A stretch of DNA of 6,330 nt from Gammaproteobacteria bacterium. Its GTDB lineage: Bacteria > Pseudomonadota > Gammaproteobacteria > Pseudomonadales > Pseudomonadaceae. The first letter of the stretch is position 1; every line of letters starts with the position of its first letter. Where the stretch lies: assembly GCA_012513235.1 (NCBI GenBank), contig JAAZCO010000436.1, positions 1 through 6,330 on the forward strand, written 5' to 3'. The position numbers and the translations under genes were made by a program. The notes under the pieces are model-generated. The model saw only the letters and a list, made by a program, of their open reading frames with translations, was not told the origin of the DNA and did not search any database. Of the stretch, positions 1 through 4,871 are shown piece by piece.

Positions 1-80
1 TCACCCACTTTAAGCTGGTGCAGACGGTTTAAGTCAGTATAAGCGCCACTATCGGCTACGCTGGTGCTGTGCAAGTTCAT
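1..80 (-). CDS. flgJ: FlgJ, flagellar rod-cap / peptidoglycan hydrolase (N-terminal fragment)
   Basis: Only the first 26 codons are in the window; the gene runs off the left edge. The reading starts MNLHSTSVADSGAY and continues TDLNRLHQLKVG. The ADSGAYTDLNRL..LKVG pattern is typical of the N-terminus of Pseudomonas FlgJ. In the family, the N-terminal domain caps the growing rod in the periplasm and, in gammaproteobacteria, a C-terminal glucosaminidase domain opens the peptidoglycan. That second domain cannot be seen here. The ATG at 80-78 is preceded by a good Shine-Dalgarno sequence that includes the flgI stop codon, and flgJ following flgI is the expected operon order. Identification is confident from sequence plus position; completeness is unknown. 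Confidence 0.9.
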   Translation of the reverse strand, partial: MNLHSTSVADSGAYTDLNRLHQLKVG

Positions 81-87
81 AACTTTA

Positions 88-93
88 TCCTCA
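88..93 (-). promoter_or_regulatory. flgJ ribosome-binding site overlapping the flgI stop codon
   Basis: On the minus strand the flgI stop TGA runs directly into GGA, giving TGAGGA seven bases before the flgJ ATG. The stop codon is thus part of the Shine-Dalgarno sequence, an arrangement that commonly goes with translational coupling of flgI and flgJ. Coupling itself is inferred. Confidence 0.7.
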
Positions 94-1191
94 AATCACA
101 ATCAGGTCGGCTTGCAATGCGCCTGCTTGCTTAAGGGCTTCCAAAATCGCCATCAAGTCAGACGGTGCCGCACCCACTTGATTCACCGCACGGACAATCT
201 CATCCAGTGTGGTACCTGGGCCAAACTTAAACATCGGCTTGGCCTCTTGTGCTGCATTCACCCTAGAGCGTGGTACAACCGCCGTTTGCCCTTGGGAGAA
301 GGCTTCTGGCTGGCTGACAATCGGATCTTCAGTAATCACCACCGTTAGACTACCGTGCGTCACGGCCGCCGGTTGTACTCGTACGTTTTGACCAATCACA
401 ATGGTCCCCGTGCGTGCGTTAATAATGACTTTAGCCACCGCTTGTCCTGCTTCAATCTCTAAGTTCTCAATAATGGATAAGTAATCCACACGCTGGGTTG
501 GATCCGCGGGTGCTGCTACGCGCACCGACCCTGCATCCATAGCTTGTGCAACTCTTGGGCCAAGTAGCTCATTGAGCGCATCAACAATGTTTTTTGCCGT
601 GGTAAAGTCCGGGCGATTGAGGTTTAAGGTCAGATACTCATCCTGATTAAAGCCGCTAGGCACCGCGCGCTCCACTATGGCACCGGCTGGAATACGTCCT
701 GCTGACGGGATATTGACGGTAATGCGCGAACCATCCGCACCACCCGCGTCAAAACCACCCACCACTAAGTTACCTTGGGCAATGGCATACACATTGCCGT
801 CGATACCTTTAAGCGGTGTCATCAGCAAACTACCGCCACGCAAGCTTTTGGCGTTACCAATCGACGATACGGTGATATCAATGGTTTGCCCTGGACGGGC
901 AAAGGGCGGCAACTCGGCATGAATCGATACCGCAGCCACGTTTTTCAGCTGCACGTTGCCACCGGGCGGTACTTTAATACCGAACTGCGCCAACATATTG
1001 TTAAAGGTTTGTACGGTGAAGGGCGTTTGTGTGGTTTGGTCACCACTGCCACTCAAGCCCACCACCAAGCCATAACCAATCAATTGGTTGGAACGCACAC
1101 CTTGGATACTGGCTAAATCTTTTAAGCGCTCTGCGTGCGCACCACTACTCAAAAGTAGCGTTGCAAGGCAGGCAATCCAATATTTACGCAT
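91..1191 (-). CDS. flgI: FlgI, flagellar P-ring protein
   Basis: A 366-residue protein, the usual FlgI length. FlgI forms the P-ring, the periplasmic bushing around the distal rod in the peptidoglycan layer. Residues 1-20 form a Sec signal peptide: MRK, a hydrophobic stretch, then A-H-A before predicted cleavage ahead of E21. The mature start ERLKDLASIQGVR and the following NQLIGYGLVVGL..SGDQT are family hallmarks. So are LPPFARPGQTIDI, LRGG.LL.TPLKG, and the C-terminal D(E)IVRAVNQVGA..DLMAILEALK.AGAL.A. I chose the ATG at 1191 rather than an in-frame GTG at 1218, because AGGA lies six bases before it, no Shine-Dalgarno precedes the GTG, and only the ATG puts the signal peptide at the very N-terminus. 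It starts 14 bases after the flgH stop, and the P-ring is the partner of the FlgH L-ring. Confidence 0.97.
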   Translation of the reverse strand: MRKYWIACLATLLLSSGAHAERLKDLASIQGVRSNQLIGYGLVVGLSGSGDQTTQTPFTVQTFNNMLAQFGIKVPPGGNVQLKNVAAVSIHAELPPFARPGQTIDITVSSIGNAKSLRGGSLLMTPLKGIDGNVYAIAQGNLVVGGFDAGGADGSRITVNIPSAGRIPAGAIVERAVPSGFNQDEYLTLNLNRPDFTTAKNIVDALNELLGPRVAQAMDAGSVRVAAPADPTQRVDYLSIIENLEIEAGQAVAKVIINARTGTIVIGQNVRVQPAAVTHGSLTVVITEDPIVSQPEAFSQGQTAVVPRSRVNAAQEAKPMFKFGPGTTLDEIVRAVNQVGAAPSDLMAILEALKQAGALQADLIVI

Positions 1192-1197
1192 AATTTG

Positions 1198-1201
1198 TCC
1201 T
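1198..1201 (-). promoter_or_regulatory. flgI ribosome-binding site (decides the start)
   Basis: AGGA lies six bases before the ATG at 1191, in the short flgH-flgI gap. It supports this ATG over the upstream GTG at 1218, which would overlap flgH by 13 bases and has only CTTAAGCCCCAT before it. Confidence 0.7.
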
Positions 1202-1205
1202 ACCC

Positions 1206-1925
1206 TTAAAAGGGCCACATGGGGCTTAAGAAGAAGCGATCCAACCAGCCTGGTTTGCTCGCATTGGCAAAGGCGCCGGTGCCGGAATAAGTAATACGCG
1301 CATCAGCAATACGAGTAGAAGACACCACGTTATCGGTGCTGATATCGTCCGCGCGCACAATGCCAGAAATACGCACCAGCTCGTCACCGGTATTTAAAGT
1401 CAGCCATTTTTCACCGCGCACCGCGAGAACGCCATTGGGGTAGACCTCAGCAATAGTCACAGTGATCGAGCCTGACAGGCTGTTGCTTTGGCCTGACTGC
1501 CCAGAGCCTTTAGTCGAACGCTTTGCGCCATAGCTGCTGTCTAAGCCGAGCTTATTATTGGTCATACCTAAAGCACCAATCCCCGCAATCGGATTGCTTG
1601 GCGCTACTGCCATACCAAGAATATTGGGCACGCCGATATTCACATCACTGTCTTTTTGAATCTGCGAGTTAGCATTTTTACTGGCTTGGGTGCGCTCATT
1701 TAAGCTGATGGTAATGATATCGCCCACGCGAAAGGCTTTGCGATCAGTAAAGTAGTTGGTGTCGAAATCTGCCTGATAAATCGCCCCGTTATTTTGTGTC
1801 GCAGGCAGCGGCGTGCGCGGCAGTACCGGCGCATAATAGGGATCATTGGGCTTGGGCGGGATAGGCATACAACCTGCCAGCACCGCTGTAGCAACCAAGC
1901 TGAGTATCATCACTAATCGTTTCAT
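1206..1925 (-). CDS. flgH: FlgH, flagellar L-ring lipoprotein
   Basis: A 239-residue protein close to the usual FlgH length (about 230). FlgH forms the L-ring, the outer-membrane bushing around the distal rod. Residues 1-18 form a lipoprotein signal peptide with the lipobox L16-A17-G18-C19, so Cys19 should be lipidated. Residue +2 is Met, not Asp, consistent with sorting to the outer membrane. A proline-rich linker follows (PIPPKPNDPYYAPVLP). Family motifs come next: DRKA.RVGDI.TI.LNE.TQASK (about residues 61-84), SGSITVTI.EVYPNG.L.VRGEKW (about 150-173), and the C-terminal GIVR.DDIS.DN.V.STRIADA.I.Y.G.G. The ATG at 1925 is preceded by a modest GCAGGG, and the protein begins 22 bases after the flgG stop. 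Same operon as flgF, flgG, flgI and flgJ. Confidence 0.97.
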   Translation of the reverse strand: MKRLVMILSLVATAVLAGCMPIPPKPNDPYYAPVLPRTPLPATQNNGAIYQADFDTNYFTDRKAFRVGDIITISLNERTQASKNANSQIQKDSDVNIGVPNILGMAVAPSNPIAGIGALGMTNNKLGLDSSYGAKRSTKGSGQSGQSNSLSGSITVTIAEVYPNGVLAVRGEKWLTLNTGDELVRISGIVRADDISTDNVVSSTRIADARITYSGTGAFANASKPGWLDRFFLSPMWPF

Positions 1926-1947
1926 CGCGTCGCCCTGCCTAAGCCGA

Positions 1948-2733
1948 TTAAAGCTGCTGTGTAATAAAGGACAGCATCTGGTCTGCCGTTGAAATGACCT
2001 TAGAGTTCATCTCATAAGCGCGCTGAGTGGTGATCATATTCACCAGTTCCTCAACCACACTCACGTTGGAGTTTTCCAAGGTGTTTTGCAGCACCGTACC
2101 CAAGCCGTTCAAGCCTGGAGTACCATCTTGCGGCGCACCACTGGCAGCCGTTTCTAAAAACAGGTTATTACCAATGGCTTCTAAACCTGCAGGGTTAACG
2201 AAGTCGGTGATCTGAATATTGCCGACAATCTGCGCCTGTGGGTTACCTGCAGTGGTCACTGTGGCGGTACCGTCTTCACCGACAGTAAAGGTGCGTACTT
2301 CCGGCGGCAGCATAATGGCTGGCTCTAAGGGAAAGCCATTGGAGGTCACCACTTGGCCATCAGAGCTGAGGTGAAAGCTACCATCACGGCTATAGGACAC
2401 GTTGCCGTCGGGCATTAACACTTGGAAAAAACCGCGGCCATTGATCGCCATATCCAAGGGCTGCTCGGTGGTTTGTAAGCTACCGGCAGTGAATATTTTT
2501 TGCGTACCCACAATGCGCACACCAGTACCGAGCTGCAAACCGCTGGGCAGCTCACTGTCTTGGCTGGATTGTCCACCAGGCTGGCGACGAATTTGGTACA
2601 ACAAGTCTTCGAACTCGGCGCGATCACGCTTAAAGCCCGTGGTGGACACGTTAGCTAAGTTATTCGAAATCGTTGTGAGGTTCATATCCTGTGCGGATAA
2701 ACCTGTTTTTGCGACCCAAAGTGCTGGAAGCAT
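1948..2733 (-). CDS. flgG: FlgG, flagellar distal rod protein
   Basis: A 261-residue protein of the standard FlgG length. FlgG builds the distal rod, the drive shaft running through the P- and L-rings, and is exported by the flagellar type III system, so it has no cleavable signal peptide. The N-terminal rod/hook domain carries NNLANVSTTGFKRD (residues 24-37). Residues about 46-70 (YQIRRQPG..., then ELPSGLQLGTG) match the FlgG-specific segment that keeps the rod straight, which FlgF lacks. A central FlgE/F/G motif is NGRGFFQV, and the C-terminus has the coiled-coil-forming SNVSVVEELVNMI.TQRAYE.NSKVI. A strong GAGGAG precedes the ATG. It is separated from flgF by 56 bases, the largest gap inside this operon. 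Confidence is very high. Confidence 0.98.
   Translation of the reverse strand: MLPALWVAKTGLSAQDMNLTTISNNLANVSTTGFKRDRAEFEDLLYQIRRQPGGQSSQDSELPSGLQLGTGVRIVGTQKIFTAGSLQTTEQPLDMAINGRGFFQVLMPDGNVSYSRDGSFHLSSDGQVVTSNGFPLEPAIMLPPEVRTFTVGEDGTATVTTAGNPQAQIVGNIQITDFVNPAGLEAIGNNLFLETAASGAPQDGTPGLNGLGTVLQNTLENSNVSVVEELVNMITTQRAYEMNSKVISTADQMLSFITQQL
2624..2664. repeat. 41-base segment of flgG nearly identical to 3421-3461 in flgF
   Basis: This stretch encodes the LANVST.GFKRD rod motif of FlgG. Read against 3421-3461 in flgF without gaps, it matches at 37 of 41 bases. The two genes are ancient paralogues, so protein similarity is expected, but this level of DNA identity is limited to this block. Confidence 0.8.
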
Positions 2734-2789
2734 GATGTTTCTCCTCGAGCGTCGACTTTATGACGCTGCAATACCAAATGTGCAATTCA

Positions 2790-3530
2790 TTAACTTAACT
2801 GCATGATCCGTGCCACTGCCGATGAATTGTCCTCAGCGGTGCGCATCATCTTCACATGCAGCTCAAATTGGCGCGATAACGACAGCATGGCTGTCATCTC
2901 CTCCACCGCATTGACGTTACTGGCTTCGGTAAAGCCTGAAATCACCCGCGCATTGGCATCGGCCTCAAAAGGTTGGCCATCGCGCGCGCGCACTAAACCA
3001 TCGCCACCCTTCTCCAGTTGCTTAGGATCGGGCAGGATCAGCTTTAAACGATCCACTTCGGCCATCACGCTAGGTGCTTCGCCTTGTGCACGAATAGAAA
3101 TGGTACCGTCTTGACCAATTTCGATTTTTTGCTCAGGCGGCACGGCAATCGGGCCGGCATTACCCAGCACCGGTAAGCCTGATGCAGTACGCAACATCCC
3201 TAAAGCATCAACCTGTAAACTGCCAGTGCGCACATAAGCTTCACTGCCATCCGCAGCTTGCACCGCCAACCAAGCATCACCGACGGCTGCTACATCTAAG
3301 TCGCGACCGGTTTCTTGTAAGGAGCCTGAAGTAAAGTCAGTGCCGGGGCGTTCGCTAAGTGCATAAGCACGTGCGGGCAAACCATCACCAAATACCGACA
3401 TGGAACGCGCTTGTTCAAAGTCACGCTTAAAGCCACTGGTGGACACGTTGGCCAAGTTATTGGCGTGTGCTTGCAAGGCTTTAGTGTTGTGGCTTGCGCC
3501 AGTCATGGAGATATAGAGCATCTTGTCCAT
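2790..3530 (-). CDS. flgF: FlgF, flagellar proximal rod protein
   Basis: A 246-residue protein of usual FlgF length. FlgF is one of the proximal rod proteins (with FlgB and FlgC) connecting the MS-ring to the distal rod. It is exported by the flagellar type III system and has no signal peptide. The N-terminus MDKMLYISMTGA and the rod motif NNLANVSTSGFKRD (about residues 25-38) are diagnostic, as are ERPGTDF.SG.LQETGRDLDVA, YVRTGSLQVD..G.L, and the C-terminal SNVNAVEEMTAML.LSRQFELHVKMM. The closest resemblance is to Pseudomonas FlgF. The ATG at 3530 has a clear GGAGGA six bases upstream; Met4 would be too close. It is the first gene of the flagellar unit here, about 43 bases downstream of the inferred start of a sigma-54 promoter, and it follows the mdtJI terminator rather than flgE. 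Confidence 0.97.
   Translation of the reverse strand: MDKMLYISMTGASHNTKALQAHANNLANVSTSGFKRDFEQARSMSVFGDGLPARAYALSERPGTDFTSGSLQETGRDLDVAAVGDAWLAVQAADGSEAYVRTGSLQVDALGMLRTASGLPVLGNAGPIAVPPEQKIEIGQDGTISIRAQGEAPSVMAEVDRLKLILPDPKQLEKGGDGLVRARDGQPFEADANARVISGFTEASNVNAVEEMTAMLSLSRQFELHVKMMRTAEDNSSAVARIMQLS
3421..3461. repeat. 41-base segment of flgF nearly identical to 2624-2664 in flgG
   Basis: Direct-repeat partner of the flgG segment, in the same orientation and about 800 bases away. It encodes NNLANVSTSGFKRD. The four differences fall at the ST(T/S)G codon and in the codons for the preceding A-N region. Confidence 0.8.
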
Positions 3531-3583
3531 GGTAAATCCTCCGCGATGGGCAATTGACGCCCGTTGCTATATGGAAGGATTAA

Positions 3584-3599
3584 TGCAAAGACTGTGCCA
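3584..3599 (-). promoter_or_regulatory. Sigma-54 (RpoN) promoter of the flgFGHIJ operon
   Basis: The minus strand reads TGGCAC-AGTCT-TTGCA, an essentially perfect match to the sigma-54 consensus TGGCAC-N5-TTGC(A/T), with the invariant GG (3598-3597) and GC (3586-3585) at the required spacing. Transcription would start near 3573, leaving a leader of about 43 bases before flgF. In Pseudomonas, rod and ring genes are class II/III flagellar genes driven by RpoN with an NtrC-type activator (FleQ or FleR). Which activator acts here cannot be read from the window. Confidence 0.9.
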
Positions 3600-3640
3600 G
3601 CTAAAATCGAAGTGATCGGCCTAGCGTCAAATCGCAGGCA

Positions 3641-3669
3641 TAAAAAAAGCGGCAAGAGCTTGCCGCTTT
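3641..3669 (-). terminator. Intrinsic terminator of the mdtJI operon
   Basis: On the minus strand AAAGCGGCAA pairs perfectly with TTGCCGCTTT across a GCTC loop. The stem (3669-3646) is followed by a run of T (to 3641), a classical Rho-independent terminator. It lies between the mdtI stop and the flgF promoter, so flagellar transcription should be insulated from the transporter genes. In the other orientation the stem is not followed by a U-tract. Confidence 0.92.
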
Positions 3670-3691
3670 AATAGTTGTTACATCTGTTAGG

Positions 3692-3714
3692 TCGACCAGC
3701 ATAGGCCTGGCCAA
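3692..3714 (-). other. Small hairpin in the mdtI 3' untranslated region
   Basis: On the minus strand TTGGCCAG can pair with CTGGTCGA across a 7-base loop, using two G-U wobbles. It sits between the mdtI stop and the terminator. It might protect the mRNA 3' end, but no function is shown and chance is possible. Confidence 0.3.
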
Positions 3715-3733
3715 CTTCTACACGAGCGCTGCT

Positions 3734-4048
3734 TTACAACTGCATCGCCACGATACCGGCAACAATACAGGCCACACCTATCATGCCTTGTTTACCTAGG
3801 CGTGAGTTAAACAGTAAACGGTCCAACAGCACCGTACCTAACACCCCCATACCGCCCCACACTGAGTAAGCCACACCCAATGGAATATGGCGCACCACAA
3901 AGCTTAATAAAACAAAGGCACTGATAATGGCCAGCAAACCCGCTACACCCCACACAACTTTCTGAAAGCCCTTGGAGCGCTTAACGCAATAACACGCCAA
4001 TAGGTCTAAAGACACCGAACCAATGAGTAACGAGACTGGGACTATCAT
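3734..4048 (-). CDS. mdtI: MdtI-like SMR subunit of a spermidine/multidrug exporter
   Basis: A 104-residue, four-helix inner-membrane protein of the small multidrug resistance family. It resembles E. coli MdtI (109 residues), half of the proton-driven heterodimer MdtJI that exports spermidine. Visible matches are S.GFQK..WG..GLLA (loop 1/helix 2), AF.LLS..V..I.L.VAY..WGG.G with Trp64, and the short C-terminus I.VA.IVAGI.AMQL. The membrane-buried acidic residue of helix 1, Glu in nearly all SMR proteins (Glu19 in E. coli MdtI), is Asp15 here (SVSLDLLACY). E. coli MdtI Asp60 aligns with a proline (IPLGVAY). Loops 1 and 3 hold seven Lys/Arg against one in loop 2, predicting N- and C-termini outside. 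Its ATG overlaps the mdtJ stop (ATGA). Naming rests on pair organisation and similarity; the substrate is inferred. Confidence 0.85.
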   Translation of the reverse strand: MIVPVSLLIGSVSLDLLACYCVKRSKGFQKVVWGVAGLLAIISAFVLLSFVVRHIPLGVAYSVWGGMGVLGTVLLDRLLFNSRLGKQGMIGVACIVAGIVAMQL

Positions 4049-4494
4049 AGTGCCACCTCGCCTAACTGACGAGTGGCTACAGTGTGCGTTTGAGTGCGCG
4101 CAACTACTGCAGGCTTCAGAGCAGGTTGAACTGCAATCTTGGCTGCAACCATATTGTCTTGCTCTGCAGCAGGTTTACCTTTATCAAAGGTCACTAGCAG
4201 CAAACCAACCAGCATTAAGGCAATGGCAAACATCTCACCAGTGCTTAAATACTCACCGAACAACACCACACCCGCAACACCAATTAAGAATAAGCCTAAG
4301 CCTTCCCAAATAGCGTAAGACACGGCCAATGGAATATGCACCACGGCGCGCGAGAATGCGTAAAACGATAAGGAAATCATCAACGCCATAACGATGTAGC
4401 CAAACACTGGTGAGCTGGTGGATGCGTACTTCATACCAACAGTACTTACAACTTCAGCAACGACGGCTAATGCCAACATAACCCAGTAATACAT
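4045..4494 (-). CDS. mdtJ: MdtJ-like SMR subunit of a spermidine/multidrug exporter
   Basis: A 149-residue SMR protein resembling E. coli MdtJ (121 residues), partner of MdtI in spermidine export across the inner membrane. Residues MYYWV, A(E14)V.STVGMKYAS, MISLSF and SYAIWEGLG (Trp63) match closely. Equivalents of MdtJ residues I recall as important for spermidine export (Tyr4, Trp5, Glu15, Tyr61, Glu82) are Tyr3, Trp4, Glu14, Tyr60 and Glu81; Tyr45 aligns with Phe44. Four helices end near residue 103. They are followed by a tail of about 45 residues, basic and rich in Ala, Val, Thr and Pro, longer than in E. coli. Basic residues cluster in loop 2 and the tail, predicting N- and C-termini inside, opposite to MdtI. 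AAGGGG precedes the ATG. The gene is followed by mdtI with a 4-base overlap. Confidence 0.87.
   Translation of the reverse strand: MYYWVMLALAVVAEVVSTVGMKYASTSSPVFGYIVMALMISLSFYAFSRAVVHIPLAVSYAIWEGLGLFLIGVAGVVLFGEYLSTGEMFAIALMLVGLLLVTFDKGKPAAEQDNMVAAKIAVQPALKPAVVARTQTHTVATRQLGEVAL
4054..4059 (-). promoter_or_regulatory. mdtI ribosome-binding site inside the mdtJ 3' end
   Basis: GAGGTG lies five bases before the mdtI ATG, within the final codons of mdtJ, just ahead of the ATGA stop/start overlap. This supports the chosen mdtI start and suggests coupled translation, which would keep the two subunits near 1:1. Confidence 0.75.
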
Positions 4495-4500
4495 TTGAAA

Positions 4501-4512
4501 CCCCTTGAGGGA
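4501..4512 (-). promoter_or_regulatory. Possible hairpin covering the mdtJ ribosome-binding site
   Basis: On the minus strand TCCC pairs with GGGG across a TCAA loop (one wobble), and the GGGG is the core of the AAGGGG Shine-Dalgarno of mdtJ. The stem is short, with weak extension by A-U and G-U pairs beyond a mismatch. It could damp translation initiation, but nothing proves that it forms or responds to a ligand. Confidence 0.35.
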
Positions 4513-4536
4513 ATCTCTGAAAAAGCACTTAAACCT

Positions 4537-4581
4537 TTAACTCTGGTGGTTTATCAGCAGTAGCTTTTTTAGAGCGTCCAT
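4537..4581 (-). other. Possible leader peptide ORF upstream of mdtJ
   Basis: An ATG-started frame of 14 codons (MDALKKLLLINHQS, then TAA) lies 42 bases before mdtJ on the same strand. It follows a weak AGAAG that sits very close to the ATG. Leader peptides control some polyamine genes, which makes the position suggestive. A frame this short is easily produced by chance and no arrest motif is recognised. Confidence 0.2.
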
Positions 4582-4608
4582 AACTTCTAGATACAACAAT
4601 TCGCTTAA

Positions 4609-4614
4609 ACTATA
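4609..4614 (-). promoter_or_regulatory. Candidate -10 box for mdtJI
   Basis: TATAGT on the minus strand matches the -10 consensus at five of six positions and would start a transcript near 4602, about 108 bases before mdtJ. No good -35 box is seen 16-18 bases upstream, so this is weak. The same site read on the plus strand gives TATAAA with a TAGATA 17 bases upstream, so direction is ambiguous. Confidence 0.3.
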
Positions 4615-4841
4615 AATCAGCTTAAGAGACACTTTTATTAACACTGATTAAGATTGGGTGTTACGAGAGAAGAAAACCAGCTATAGACCGCCGCGCCAGC
4701 GTTTCTCAAAGAGATGGAGCATCAAGAAGGGGGTAAAACACACACAGAACCTAGACATTGAACCACTTTTGGGTGACTTCGATGCACGTAGTTTAGCACA
4801 AAAGCCCTTAGCCACCTAATTTAATACCGTATTTTTCTACA

Positions 4842-4866
4842 GTAGCGACCGCAAAACGGCCGCTAC
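4842..4866 (-). terminator. Hairpin just after tamB, without a U-tract
   Basis: On the minus strand GTAGCGGCCG pairs with CGGTCGCTAC across a TTTTG loop, ten pairs including one G-U. The same DNA read on the plus strand has an A-C mismatch instead, so the structure favours RNA from the tamB strand. It begins five bases after the tamB stop. The next bases are TGTAGAAAAAT, not a T-run, so it is not a canonical intrinsic terminator; it may act with Rho or as a 3'-end stabiliser. Confidence 0.5.
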
Positions 4867-4871
4867 CAGCA

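Larger units (their letters stand above)
4495..4871. other. 377-base intergenic region between tamB and mdtJ
   Basis: No gene is confidently supported here. The region is more A+T-rich than its flanks in the half next to mdtJ. It contains, from mdtJ outward, a hairpin over the mdtJ Shine-Dalgarno (4501-4512), a possible 14-codon leader ORF (4537-4581), the A+T palindrome GTTAAAGGTTTAAG on the minus strand (4529-4541), a weak promoter-like box (4609-4614), and an inverted repeat AATCAG/CTGATT (4615-4620 and 4644-4649). Two short open frames overlap in opposite directions at 4658-4819 (plus) and 4681-4758 (minus). The post-tamB hairpin is at 4842-4866. The part at 4680-4800 shows no obvious protein or RNA family. 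Confidence 0.6.

Noticed and set aside
1192..1218. FlgI starting at the GTG at 1218, with nine extra N-terminal residues
   Set aside because: No Shine-Dalgarno precedes it, it overlaps flgH, and it would bury the signal peptide behind extra residues; the ATG at 1191 has AGGA at good spacing.
64..1294. Plus-strand open frames across flgI and flgH
   Set aside because: They lie antisense to well-supported genes, show no family motifs and arise from the codon pattern of the minus-strand genes.
2739..2755. Adjacent CTCGAG and GTCGAC in the flgF-flgG gap as a cloning scar
   Set aside because: Two six-base palindromes are not enough; the surrounding genes, spacing and ribosome-binding site are all natural in appearance.
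3549..3559. GTCAATTGCCC on the minus strand, just after the inferred flgF transcription start, as a FleQ site
   Set aside because: Only one half of the remembered FleQ pattern (GTCA-N-TAAA-TTGAC) is present; the second half-site is missing.
4023..4313. A 96-codon plus-strand frame across the mdtI/mdtJ junction
   Set aside because: Antisense to the MdtJ tail and helix 4, Gln/Leu-rich through mirrored codons, with no recognisable domain.
4495..4620. Guanidine riboswitch ahead of the SMR genes
   Set aside because: Guanidine-II needs paired hairpins with ACGR loops and none is seen; the proteins also resemble MdtJI rather than the guanidine exporter Gdx/SugE type.
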